A DNA stretch of 64,000 nt from Pegea sp. RAD2-039 (taxonomy: Eukaryota > Chordata > Thaliacea > Salpida > Salpidae). The DNA is taken from assembly GCA_034620365.1 (NCBI GenBank), contig JAQGEQ010000318.1, positions 186,001-250,000 of the forward strand, read 5' to 3'. The stretch's first letter is position 1; every line of letters begins with the position of its first letter. The translations under genes were made by a program, and so were the position numbers. Of this stretch, positions 12,627 to 34,092 are shown piece after piece. Below the pieces are notes generated by a model. That model was given only the letters and a program-made list of their open reading frames with translations. It had not been told where the DNA came from and did no database searches.

Positions 12627-15574
12627 TTAAAATAAATTTAAAGTCTTTAAAAGAAGTTTATTGAAGTTAGAAGAGTGTTGTAAGACGGCAAAGATCTTTC
12701 TAAGAGGTAATAATTCTTGATTTTCATTGAAATCTTCTTCACAAAGATCACTTTCATGATCTAATCGACGGACTGCAGATAAATCAATGAAGCTCTGAAG
12801 ATTCTAAAACCAAAAATCTTCAAAAAATACCTCATCAGTAACTGAAGCCATCACAGCTACTAACGAATGATAATAATAAAAATTTTCGAGTGTTTTGATG
12901 ACTGTCCAATTGTTTCTACGATAATTATACATCTCTAGTGAACATCCGCTTTGCTCTTCACCATATCTTTATCAAATTAAGCGATTTGAGATGTAATTTG
13001 CTTTGAACAAATGAACAAATACCTCTTACCCTCCCAATACATAAATCATATTCTTGAAGACACATCCAGAGTGGTTATATCTGATACAAATAATATAAAA
13101 TCTTTAAAATGTTTCAAATAGATGATCTGAGACCTTTTATAATTCATCTGTTTCATCGAAAGCCATTTACCTTTTGATTTAGAAAACTTCTCAACGCTAT
13201 TAAACACTTTATTTTCGTTTCTTCCTCCTTATTTCATATTTTTAATTTCAAATTTTATAAAATTGAAACTAAAAGAAGCTTTTTAGACTCACCTATAGCA
13301 TACAAATTACCTTTTAACACTAATCCAACTAAACCATTTCTACATTTATTCATTGATGATAAATAAGTCAGTTTTTGTTCTTTAATATTATATTCTTCAA
13401 GAGTATCTAATGCCTTTCCATTACTTGAACCTCCAAATATATACACCGAGCCTTAGAGACAGTAAAAAGATTCGAATAAAAGAATTAAAAAAAAGAAATT
13501 AAAAACCGTTTAGATAACAAGCTGCGTGTGCTTCGCGACTTGTAATCATTTCCGGAACTAAATTCCATATTTGGAAGGAAAGAACGAAATTTTCGCAGCT
13601 ATTTACATTATTAATTCCGTCCCAACCACCGCTGATGAATAACTCTTTATCTAGAAGATCCAATCAAACTTCCAAAGATTTGTAAGCAACTAATAAACCT
13701 TTGATTGCAGAAGCTGCTGCATAAAACCGATTTTCGTTTAAGGAATCCATTTTAAAGCATTTGAAACCACTACTGATTTTGATTACATGAGACTGATTTC
13801 TATGTGGCCAGCCACCAAAGCAATATATTTTGTCATGAATTGCAACAGAGCACCCTCCAATGTGTTGAAAAGGAAGTTTCTGTTGTTTATATAAATATTC
13901 TGATGTTTGTAAATCAACATTTACCTTTAATTTCACCCAATCACCAGTTCCTAGCTCGATTCTACTTATTTCTTCGCCTGTGTAAGTTCCACCGATTATA
14001 GCAAGTATCGGACGTTTAACTAACGAATTAATAAAAGATTTTTGATGAAATTTGATCATCTGAACTCACTATCAGGTAATTCAGTTTTCTTTTTCACTGT
14101 ATTTCCACCTTTTTTACCATTTTCATTTAATTTAACAGCTTCCATAACCCGTTTACTAGCTAAATAATCTTTATGAATATATCCCTTTAAATAAAGATTA
14201 TTTTAATGATTAAATCAACAACTGAATCAAGAAATTACATCTAGAAGAACGACATCGTTAAAAAATTTGTTGTCGAAATTAGTAGGATCGATTATTGTGA
14301 ATAAATTTGTAAAATCTTTCTTTCTTCGTTTTGGGTCATGTTCTATCCAAGCTTTTATAGCAAGATAGATATCCTTTTCTGGTGTCTAGTAGAAATATAT
14401 TTTGTATTTAAATAACTATCAAAATATAAAACTGACTTCTTTATTCATATTTGTTAAAAGTGATTTTAATAATTCCTCGCCAATATTTAAAAAGTCAGAT
14501 GACTTGACAAGTTTATCAAAATAACCCGTTTTTATAGTTTCTAAATGTTTGATCAAATCATTTAGTTTATAGTCATGAGCAATTGCCATTAAGGTAATCA
14601 AGTTATCTCCATTTGATTTTTCTATAAGGAAATCACTACAACATTTCGATAAATCTAAAAAATAAAACCTTTACAATTAATCTCACAAAATACATGAAAT
14701 CACAAACTTGATATCATAAGAAAATCAGCAGCAACTAAAATATCTAAAACGTTCGTCAATGAAAGTTTGATGCTTTTAGTATATAAGAAATCAATAACTG
14801 AAGATAATGTAAGTTCATCTACCTCATTAAGAATAAGTTCTTTCTTTTTGTCTGCACTTAACTGTAAAATATTCTTATTTCATTTAGCAGTTATTAAAGA
14901 TATGAAAATTAAGTTACTAGAAAAAGATAAAAGAGCTTTTGTATAGAAATTTAACTTTTAGATAATCTATTTAATTTATTTATTACAATAAATGCGAAGG
15001 ATATTCTGAAAAGAGTATCTCTCGCTAACACACATTCTTACAAATAACATGTATTGAGTTAGAAATATAGAAAGTAAAAGATGTAGCACATGGTATTTCG
15101 ATATCACTCAAATCATATAACAGTGAACAATTACATAGAATTGAATATGAAAACTAAATTATTTTTTAAATTGATGTAAAAATGAAGTAGATATACTCAC
15201 TAATATATTTTCTTCAAAATATTTTGATGCGTAACACATAACTAATCTATTAACATTAAAAGTTTTTGTTCTTGCTATGATTTGAAAATCACTAATATCT
15301 TCTCTTCTTCTACAAATAATAAGTTGTTGCTTGATAGTTTAATAAAAGAAATAAGAAAATCATTTCTAAAAACATCTTTGACAATTTAAACTACAGATAT
15401 AGAAATTAATTTCATACTCTGATTAATCTAAGAATTATATTTTTACAAAAGATATTCCACTCACAACTTAGCGTAAGTAAAGAGACATGGTTCATGAGGA
15501 GATTCAAACACTTTCGGGTTTGGATCATTTAAAACTCCGAATGAATGACGTCTGACTCTTAAATTATTTTCCAT
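12627..15574 (-). CDS. BTB-BACK-Kelch protein (probable CUL3 substrate adaptor)
   Basis: The first exon starts at ATG 15574 (MENNLRVRRHSFGVL). The following exons encode a BTB fold (DFQIIARTKTFNVNRLVMCY, then ASKYFEENIL and LTLSSVIDFLYT), a BACK domain (CCSDFLIEKSNGDNLITLMA ... YLAIKAWIEHDPKRRKKDF) and six Kelch blades opened by GG pairs: GGTYTGEE, GGWPHRNQ, GGWDGINN, GGSSNGKA, GGRNENKV and GGYGEEQS, each followed by a Tyr/Phe and a Trp or Leu strand. All exons join in frame by short GT-AG introns and end LLLKTLNLF at 12627. Family members recruit substrates to CUL3 ubiquitin ligase through BTB/BACK and bind substrates with the Kelch propeller. Which KLHL paralogue this is cannot be told. Intron 2 carries a retroelement tail. 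Confidence 0.9.
14972..15050 (-). mobile_element. 3' end of a non-LTR retrotransposon in Kelch intron 2
   Basis: The reverse complement of this stretch matches the retroelement terminus at 50190-50272 and 63010-63090, including the TTAGCGAGAG block, the CATTTATTG block and a tail of AATA repeats. It is in sense orientation relative to the Kelch gene. Only the last 80 bp are present. Confidence 0.85.
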
Positions 15575-17643
15575 TTATTTCATTTAAACATAAAAATTGC
15601 GAAAAATTTATTCTTTAAACAAATCTGTTTAAACGTAAAATAATTTTCTTATTTCGATACTGGTTTTGTTAGTAGTTTTTAATTGATTTATTTTAAACAA
15701 AAAATAATTAAATATTAAAAAATAAAATTATAAATTTAGTATAAAAATTTATATCTATAAAAACTGTAAAAAAGGAATTTTGAATTTTTAGGAAAAAGTA
15801 AAATATTTTTTAAAAAGCAAAAAACTTTTAGAAAGTTTTGATTAAAAAAATATTTGATTTTATAAATAATAAAAAGTGAGAAAATCTATTTATAATTTAA
15901 GATAAACATTTTTTTATTACCGAAATATTAGTAATTAACAAATATAAACTTTCGTAAATGTTTATTGTTTACAATTTACTTAATATTCTAAAGTGCACTA
16001 ATAATATTATACCAAAATATAATAATTAAAATATTTGTTACTCATATATAAATATTTATAATAAAAAATAGTTGGATTAAAATATTAAATTTGGAAACTA
16101 AAAAATCATACTTCAAAAAAATTAACGTAACGAAATATTTTATCTGATGAAACAATTTATTATTAAGATAAATAAATAAAAATTTGTGAAGTTAGAAATG
16201 AAAACTTTAGGTTTTTGATGTCAAATTTTAATTATTATAAAAGCTAAAAATCTTAATTTCTATCAAACTTTGTAAGATTTGTTGTCAGCAGCATATTTAT
16301 CCAAAAATCTACCATGATAGATTTTATAACATTTTTCATTATGAAATTATTTTTATATAATGATGGTTTTAAGGATACTTATAATAAATAAATTTAATTA
16401 AGTTCATCAAATACGGACTAGCAATCTTTTTTCCGACCTTATCACAACATCAAATTCTGTCAACCTCTCTTAAAATTATGCTAAAAGATTTGAGTTATTT
16501 GTGGACGAATGGTATTTAATGCTGCCATAATTTCCGTTTATTTTGTATCTTATTTTGTTCCTAACTTTATCATAACTTTACATAAGCTTGCCTTTCCAGT
16601 TTACCTTTTTCTCTACAATTTTTATGTTAAAATCTGTGAGCTTTGATTATCTTTTCATTTTTATATTGTTCTAAATCATAAACTAGACTTGTTAAAGAGT
16701 TTTGTGAAAAACATTTACGAACTGATAATAGTTTGAAAAAGTTTCTTCACCTATAAAATGCTTTTATTATGAATTTATTGTAGTAAATTCAATAATATTT
16801 ATTTAACAATAATTAAAAGCCATTTTCTAATTTTATTTTAATTACATAAGGTAAATACTATTATGTAGGTTAGTGTTTTAATGCATCTTTTTAAAAAGTG
16901 ATTCTTAAACGAATTAAAAACCCTAAATTTTACGAGAAGAATAATATTTAATAATATAGAAAAACCTGTCTTCTACATGAATTGAAGTTATATTAAAGTT
17001 AAGATTACGTGAAAGTAGTTAGAAAAAGATTATAAAAAAGTCAAGAGCTTCTGTTGTAGAACTTTTATTTACTTTCTGAGATAAAAATGTATTTTGTAAT
17101 CCGATAATACCCAAGATTTATTTATTTTCTTTTAGGATTAATTATGACGTAACAAACATTTTAATTTATTAAGATTTGTACAAAAAGTAAAAAAATTGAA
17201 GTTAAAGTTTGTATGCTGGTGCCCAGTTTAAAAAAAGTTTACCTTAATTTTAGTATTTTATAATGAAATTAAGTAAATTATATCAACTGATTGCAAATTA
17301 ATTCTTTTATTTGAATAAGAAAAGTCGGCTCGTATTATCTATTACTCTCAGGCAGCAAGTTTTTGCAATACCATCAAAATGAAGGCAATAATCTTTTTTA
17401 TAATATTTTAGAAACTAATTTATTGTGAACTTAGCTTAGAAATTGTTACTTGAATCTCAGCTTTTTATTTATCACGATGATTAGAACATTTATTTAAAAA
17501 TTTAACTACAGACAGAATATGCTTGAATTAAAAAGAAAATAATTTTAAACTTAATTCTAAGCTATTTAATTTTATTTTTTTTATTCTAAGGTTTCAATAT
17601 TTAAAAATACACAGTCGATAAAAATTTTAGATTATTTTTTCAG
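15575..17643. other. AT-rich spacer; may hide 5' exon(s) of the next gene
   Basis: Divergent spacer between the Kelch gene and the plus-strand gene whose first recognisable exon begins at 17644. That exon has no ATG in frame, so at least one upstream exon should lie here, but I could not identify it with confidence. A short ATG frame at about 17380 (MKAIIFF) closes within 11 codons. No RNA gene or repeat is seen. Confidence 0.5.
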
Positions 17644-20206
17644 TGTTCGGATAAAGAACAAAGATGCTCTTGGGAAAAAGAAGAAAAAACTGAAACAGTT
17701 TGCATTCCTATCGGAGAAGTCAGTAATTTCATATTTTCAAAACATTTAAAAGTTCTATTTCGGGTTTTATACAATTTAAATTGTTAATAATTCTATTTTA
17801 ATCTTTTAATATTTGTTTGTAGAAAGTGAACAAAGAAAAAAGTGAGAAGAGAAAGTCTAGAAGTATTTTTGAAGAAATTAAAAAGGTTTGATTGAATGTC
17901 TGTCAGGTTTATGTTGATGCAAAAAGCTTAGAAATAAAACAATAATATAACAACCATCAAAAAAAAGTTTTTAAAATTAATTATTTATGATTTAAAAAAA
18001 ATGTTTTAACTTTACTAAACTTCACAGGAAAACAAAAAAGTAAAAAGTTGCAACCAAGTTGAAGAAGAAGAAGCAAAGATTATTGAAATAGAACCAGAAC
18101 AATGTCACCCAAAGAAAATTCAACATGTAGTTAATCCACAAATACAACAAAGTTTTTGTCCTTCAAGCAAAATACAAAACTCTCAAATTTCAATCAAAAA
18201 AATAGATGCCTCTTCTGAAAATACAAAAGAAGAACAAGAAGATATTATTTTTAAGAAGAAGCAAAAGAAATGTTCTGGAAAGAAGAAACGTAAACTTCCA
18301 GTTAAGGTGGTAAAGGAAGAAGACTGTAACCCAAAAATTGAGGAAGAAGAAGAAGAAGTTGTTGTTATAAAGCCAGAAGCACCAGTCCATGATATTCTAA
18401 TTGCCCCAACAAATAAGGGACTTCGAAAGGTTCTCAACAATTGTTTTATAATTTTAAAATATAAAATTTGTTTTAATAGAACCCTCAATTTCATAATCTC
18501 GTCAAAGAAATGCAGGGGAAGCTTCCTCAACTGTTCAGAGTGAGTTTGTGATGATTTGAAAAATAAATGATTTTCTAATTATGATTCAACTAACTTCTAA
18601 TATTTAAAAGGAAGATATGCAGTTGTTAAAAGTTGGTGGAGCTTGCTGCTTCGAAAACCCATGCATTAGAGTAAGTTGATGTAGTTTAGATTTTAAGTAC
18701 AAAATCATCTTAAACTTTTTGATATTTTGTGTTTTAGGATGATGAATTGGACTTTTGGAAGGTTTGAAAAACTTTTATACGAAATTCGATTTTATAAAAC
18801 TAACAAAACTCAACTTTTTGTGAATTTAAATATAATTTCTGACAACTTTCAAATAAAATAGATGAAAGGTTTATATTAAAACTATATTTTTGTAAATAGT
18901 GGTTATTTGGACAAAGTCCTTTCGAATTAGGAATTAGGAAACTATTAGAAACTGCGCAGGTAACTTTCTTACAAGTAACATTGAACAATTTAAGTTTCTA
19001 GCATCAAATAGTTGTTAATCATATGGTTGTTTTCAGAAACATTTGGATAATACTGTTATTGGTGAACTAATTAACCGTGTTCAAGTGAGCAAACTTTAAT
19101 TCAAATTTTCCTACATCTGATTTTGTTTTCATTTAAAACTTGATTAACTCGAAGCATCCAGAAGAATACATGATGAATGAAAACGGAGAGGTTGTGAGAA
19201 CTCAAAACATCAAGCGATCCCAAAAACAAAAAGCTGGAAGGAGCTTCCAGGTCAGTGATTACATCAACAACATTATATCTGATTCTAAATCTTTTTAGGT
19301 TGAAATTTCTCAAGAAGCTCCCCAAAAAATCAAGGTACACGGAGCTATTTGCATCAAAATAATTTGATGATGACTTTTCAATCTTATTTTCAGAGTAGAA
19401 ACAGCTGCAATGTGTCCAGGACCACAATTTCTGTGCATTTTGATAGTTGTGTAAGTGACTGTGTTAGAATTGTAGAGATCTGTTAAGATCTATGTCTTTA
19501 GGATGAAGATGATGATGAGGATGAAGAATGTGAAGATTCACATCATCAAGATTCAGACACAAACGAGGATCATTTAGAAGAGAAGAAATCTCGTTCAAGG
19601 AGCAGTTTGAAGATCGCTGTGAGGAATAACTCAGATTGTCGAACTGATTATGCTGAAGAGAGAAAGATGGATCATAATGACTCGATCAAGAGGAGACAGA
19701 AAATAATCCTTCAACAACAAGCAGCTTTATTGAAGCAGCAGTTGTGTTTACAACAAGGTGGAAATATGACGCAGGAAGAATTTGATAGAAACTTCGAGAT
19801 GCAGTGTAAAGCTCTCGAACAACAAATCACTCTTCAAAAACAATTATGTGGATCGACCATTGATGGTGGTCACCAACCACGACCCAGTTCTCAAAGGGAA
19901 CCGAGTAACAAAAAGATGAATGATTCGATGCAGATGAGGATTGAAGTTGAAAACGGGAAGGATTGCGTCGTGAAAACGCCCGCGGTTAGCATGAAGAGAC
20001 GTGTCTCTACATCCGGTCGATTTGAAGAGCTTCAATTTAGTCCTCAGCAGCAAATCGAGAAAAATCGGGAACGTTTGAAGCAGTTTCGACAACAAAATGA
20101 AATTAATTCAAACTTCCTAGAAGAATCTCGAAGCAAAGAGCGTTGTGAAGAGCATTATAACGCGATCACTGATTTGATCTCGAAGCTAAAGAAGAGAGAC
20201 ATCTAA
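17644..20206 (+). CDS. unrecognised charged, Gln-rich protein (5' end not found)
   Basis: A series of short exons, all joined by phase-0 introns, runs from 17644 (CSDKEQRCSWEKEEKTE) to the stop at 20204-20206. In order: a Lys/Glu-rich segment with a KKKQKKCSGKKKRK basic stretch (possible nuclear signal); a compact hydrophobic region (NPQFHNLVKEMQGKLPQLF, LLKVGGACCFENPCI, DELDFWKWLFGQSPFELGI); a Ser/basic linker; an acidic run (CDEDDDEDEECED); and a C-terminal Gln-rich coiled coil (KIILQQQAALLKQQLCLQQ). A nuclear scaffold or chromatin/replication protein would fit the composition, but I recognise no family. It ends 213 bp from the convergent HEATR5 stop. The exon calls are well supported by consistent phase and splice sites. 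Confidence 0.75.
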
Positions 20207-20239
20207 AAATATAAAGAATTACAAATTGCTTTCAGTTGA

Positions 20240-20245
20240 AATAAA
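20240..20245 (+). terminator. poly(A) signal of the 17.6-20.2 kb gene
   Basis: AATAAA 34 bp after the stop codon. Together with the minus-strand signal at 20295-20300 it suggests the two convergent transcripts end within a few tens of bases of each other. Confidence 0.5.
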
Positions 20246-20294
20246 AAAATCCTTTCAAAACATTTGTTTTTTGTTTAAATGATTTAAAATAATA

Positions 20295-20300
20295 TTTATT
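20295..20300 (-). terminator. poly(A) signal of HEATR5
   Basis: Reverse-strand AATAAA about 120 bp past the HEATR5 stop, in the narrow tail-to-tail spacer. Confidence 0.45.
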
Positions 20301-20419
20301 GGCAAAATTATCAAAATAGCTGATTAATAGATGAAGTAAGCAGCTTTTTGAAGAAGTTTGAATAAATATCGAAGAAAAAGTTGAATAATTTCGATTCCAA
20401 ATATTTAAAGTTCTTAAAA

Positions 20420-29398
<8,979 letters not shown>

Positions 29399-32300
29399 TC
29401 TACTTCTAGATGAATAATAATATTTTCCAAATTTTAAAACTTTATTCTATTTCTGCAACAAAACAATAAATTTATTGATTATTAGAAAATAGCTTTTGAA
29501 GTTCATCAAAATTGTGGTTCAGTTGTTATTAAAAATAATAAAATTTCTTAAAACTATGAACTGTTCAAAAATTAATTTATAAATATTAAGAAAAAGATTT
29601 AGACAATCAAAATTATAAATTTTTATCAATTTTGTTTATATCATAAAAGATAGAATATTTTTAATCTTAAAATAAAATTTATTAAAAGTTGAAATTCAAA
29701 AACATTTAATTCAGTAACTGGAAATAAAAACAAAAAATTTGATTCTTAAATAATTTTTCAATAAAAAAAGAAAAATATTTTATTTTTTATTTTATGAAAT
29801 AATTTTCAGTAAAATCATTTTTTAATAAAATTTCTATTTTAAAGTTTTCATTTCAAAATATTATTATAAAAATAAATTAGTAAATATTAAATAAATTAGT
29901 AAATGTTGTAAGATACAAAAATATTTTTATTAAAAACAAAACAATTTATTCAAGTTTATAATTCAAATAGTTTAAAAATTATTTAAAAAAACATAATTAT
30001 ATAAGTTACTTTATTAATATTTAACATCTTGAAGTTTTAAGAAATTTTTTTTTATTGATTTTGATAATATTGAAAAATTAAAATATTTTTTAGAATATTT
30101 ATCAATTAAATGAGTCAATTTTGAAGTATAAATAATAACGGCCAATTTGGCGTTTTTATTTTATGGTACTTTAATCAGCTTTATTTTTACAATATTTCAA
30201 TTATCAACAAATATAAGAAAAAGCATAAAATGATATCTACAGAAATTTTGTAATTATTTATATTTATTTTGAAAATAATTAACATTTCTAATAAACTTTA
30301 GCAAAATGCAAAATACGGACTTTTAATGGAATGAATTCAGTTTATTTAGAAAGTCGTGGCAAAGTATTTAATTTATATGGAAATACAGAATAGTCATCAA
30401 CGAATACTTTAAACCCATTTATGATCTAAGAGAAAAACCTAAATAAGCCTTTAAATACAGATTTGAAAGTAAAACGAATATAAGTTGTAAATCGCTTTTA
30501 GTATATCGCTTTCTCATTCTATGTTTTAGTCGTTAGTTTTATGTTTTTAGGTGAATGTAGGAAGCAGTAGGACAAGTAAGGTAGCTATACAGTAATTTGT
30601 GCAACTTATGCTTATTTTATTATTTTCTATTTCCTTATTTATTCAAGTAGGAAGCTACGTAAATAACAATTTCAACTAAACCAATAGAAGGCATGTAATA
30701 ACAAAGAGTAAAGTAGCAACAAATAATAATAACAAGCTTTATTATTGAATAGACAAACTTTTTAAACAGTCTCAGAGGTGACAGTATCAGAGACAGATGG
30801 AAATAATTCAATAAATTTTATAAAATATTTACTAACAATTTATTTAAGCAAATAAAAACGGTTTAATTGAAATTGAATTTGATATTTTTCACTTTATGTA
30901 ATTTAATATTTTTAACATTTTTAAATTATCCATAATTAAATTGACCTTCTCTAAATTGAATATCGTCTCAGCTTTTTAAATTTAGATATTTTAAAAATTC
31001 GACGGATTAAATAGGACTTAATTCTTATTTTTAAGATTATTCACGATTTAATTGACCTTCAATTTGATGATTTCATTTTCATTAGTCCTTCCCTCAAGTT
31101 ATATCAGCTCAGACGACACACATTACATCTTGATAAGCCCATATCACCTGGTACATTAATCAGAGCGAATTTTATCTCATACCGTACAGTTAGTAAATGG
31201 AACCGTTATTATATTGTCAACATTGTCATTTGTAAACTGTGAATTTCTCTTTTTTAAAATAATATTATAATTCCATGTAATTGTTCACTGTTATATGCTT
31301 TGAGGACTACTGAAACGCCATGTGTTACATCTTTTAATTTCTATATTTTTGACTTAATAGATGTTATTTGTGAGAATGTGTGTTAGCGAGAGGTACTCTA
31401 TTCAGGCACCCTCCTTTGCATTTATTATAATAAATAAATAAAAATAAAGGACTATGGTACTTGCATCTTTTCAAAGATTTACGAAGTAAATTTACTAATT
31501 ACATCAAGTTTTCTTTCAAAATTTACTATCAAAAATGAAAACTAATTTTCTAATCTGTTCTGAATTTTCATTTAATTTACTAAAAAAAAATTATTGAATA
31601 AATTTCTTATAAATTCTTTCGAAATTAAAAATAGTTTTTAAAGTAAATGAAACTTTACCAAAATGAGAAAGGTGTTTTTTACACTTATTGCATTTTTGTG
31701 CTTTTATTGTTTCAAGTAATTTACAAAATGTTGTTTGAATGACATGAAAGTTTTCAGATATTTTAATTAATATCCGTTTTAAATTTCAAATTGCTACAAG
31801 CCAAAGTTTACTGGCAAAAATATTACTTTTAAATTTTGAAATACTTTTGGTTAATAAATATATAACGCAGTTATTTGGTTTTTCCCATAGAAAAATACAG
31901 TCTTTAGAATTCTAAATTTTTACTTGAAAATATCATTGAAATAATTTAATATAAATATTTATTATCACTTTTCAAACTTTAAGTGGAAATAACTAACTAT
32001 TGTACTTTGTTAGTAACTTGACTGAAATGGTATTTATAATTTTTTAAATTTAGCTATGATATTTTTAAAGTTGATATAAAAAGATTTTATTCAAAATGAA
32101 CTTATTTTTATTTAACTTCGAACAAAAGATATTTTTTCTTTATATTCTATTTCTATAAGTTCTTGCTTTGCCTTAAGCAATCTTTGTAAAATATGTAACT
32201 GAGAGTTTGTAATAAAATGTTTTGATTACTTTTCTAGTTTTCAAATACTAACATTTTGTTGTTTTAACTTCAGTTAAATAAAAAATACTTTCTGCAAAAA

Positions 32301-33067
32301 ACAAATTTAGTTTTAAACAAAGTTTGTATTTTTTTCTAAATTCGTGATTTCATTTAAGAAATTTAGAAAACATTTTAGGATTTTCGAAAAGAATTTTTTT
32401 GGTTTACTAATAAATATAATTTGAAGAAATCAAATTTATAAGTTCAAAGTAAAAGTGACTTATTCAAAAAAATTGAAAAAGAAAGTTTGAATATTTTTCA
32501 AATTATTTGTAGACTTGAATTATTAGGAACGGATGAAGAAGTAAAAAACAACCTGTAAAAAAATTCTTGATTAAAAACATATGTTGAAAAAATGACGACA
32601 AAAGTGCTGACAGCATGAAAGTAAATAAAACTTTCACACATTTAAATAAAATCATTCGGATAAAGTACTTTAGAAACAAAATAAAACATTAATAAATATT
32701 AATATTATTTAAGTTGACGATATTTAATTGGAATTTCATTTTAAAAATGTACAAAATTTTAAGCTTAAAATAAGTTAAAATTATTCAGTTTAATCTTCGG
32801 CCGTCAAATGAAACAGCCCCACCCTTTCTGATTGTCTTATGACCACTGGTAAAACTGCATTTTTGGAAATTCTATCTAACTGATTTTTGGTGTTTATAGA
32901 AAAATATTTGCTAAACTTTTTTTTTTAAATTGCAAAATTCTGTTTTTTAAATAATCCGTAGAAAAAATATTTCTTGAGTTTTCTCTAAATATTAATTTTT
33001 CAAAATTTTTACATTTAGGTTACAAAATTCAGTTTATCAAACTTTTTATTGACTAAATGTTAAAATT
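29399..33067. other. AT-rich intergenic DNA with one retroelement relic
   Basis: Apart from the retroelement fragment at 30959-31445, no gene, RNA gene or regulatory element can be supported. It includes the region upstream of HEATR5 (29399 onward), where no clear promoter motif is visible. Confidence 0.6.
30959..31445 (+). mobile_element. degenerate 3' portion of a non-LTR retrotransposon
   Basis: Matches the coding end at 63580-64000: the stretch for LSFFNLDTLE through the RRHKLHL region is recognisable but riddled with stops, a segment after the TWN codons is deleted, and the 3'UTR continues through GAAACGCCATGTGTTACATC to the conserved TTATTTGTGAGAATGTGTG terminus and an (AATA) tail. It is the copy that links the reverse-transcriptase ORF to the short 3' tails found elsewhere. 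Confidence 0.88.
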
Positions 33068-34092
33068 CTAAAAATATTTAAATACCTCGACAATTACAAG
33101 AAGCAAAACTGAAGATGTAAGGCCAAAAAATATGATAAAAAATACAATCTTTCTTCTTACAGTTGGAGTTCTAAAGTCATCAACTTGTAATACTTCACGT
33201 TGTTGACGTACTTCTAAAATATTAATTTATACACAAAGTATTATCATCTCTTTTTATTGATAATATTTCTAAAAGTTACTTTTACTTAAAAATTTGTAAA
33301 AAAATCTATTTATAATAATATATAAATTTATATAAAATCTCACTCCACAATTCAAGTTGTTCTTTTCGTCGAAAATTAATTTTTTCGTCGAAAACTTCAA
33401 ACTCATTTTCTTCATTTTTTGTTTTATTTTTTGGTTTTTGTTGTAATTGCTCAAGTGATGGTTTCTTATCTTTGTTCCTAACATTTGAAATATATAGAAT
33501 CAATAGTTTAAAATTCAATTTAAAAATATTTTAAAATATCTAGTTCCAAAAGTTATGTTTTTTTTTACCGATAAATAGAACTAAGATGTAAAGACATTTA
33601 TCAAAAACTAATTTATTAATTTCTTTTCTATTTGAAATTCTTAGTAATTTTTAAAATGATTAATTATAATCATAATTTCATATTGAACTTATTGAAACTT
33701 TTGTAATTATCTATAAATATAAAAACATAAAATTACTTGTTTTTGATATTTTTTAGCTTATTTTGCACAATAGATTTTTTGTTGTTTAAATATTGTTTTC
33801 TTGTTGCTACTTTTTTTAAATGTTTTTTATGTTTTTGTAACTTTTCCATTTTACGTTTGTCTAAAGCATGAAGTTTTTTTATTGTTTTTTGCTTTTCTTC
33901 AACCTTTTTAACCTTTTTAACATTTTTTTGTTTTTTTCTTTTTAAATTAAATTTTAGCTCTTTTGTTTGTTTCTTCTTTTCCAAATCTTTTCGTAATTTT
34001 ATTGTTGGCTTTAAAACGTTTTTCGTATTTTTTTGTTTTATTGAAACTAATTTGTGTTTTTTCACACGTTTTTTCTCATTTTCAATATTCAT
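33068..34092 (-). CDS. lysine-rich protein with predicted C-terminal membrane anchor
   Basis: Three exons join in phase (34092-33737, 33477-33344, 33213-33068) to give 211 codons. Residues 1-118 are extremely Lys-rich (e.g. KRKKQKNVKKVKKVEEKQK), likely a long charged helix. The middle contains SLEQLQQKP and EKINFRRKEQLELW. The last 25 residues (RRKIVFFIIFFGLTSSVLLL then VIVEV) form one hydrophobic segment preceded by Arg/Lys, as in tail-anchored proteins. Alternatively a GTAAGA at the start of that segment could be a donor, which would remove the hydrophobic stretch and end the protein at FCFL; then a nucleolar or ribosome-biogenesis protein would be a more natural reading of the Lys-rich part. 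No family recognised. AT-rich codons inflate Lys, so part of the composition is mutational. Confidence 0.5.

Noticed and set aside
18183..18530. Long minus-strand frames with Phe/Ser runs
   Set aside because: Shadows of the Lys/Glu-rich plus-strand exons.
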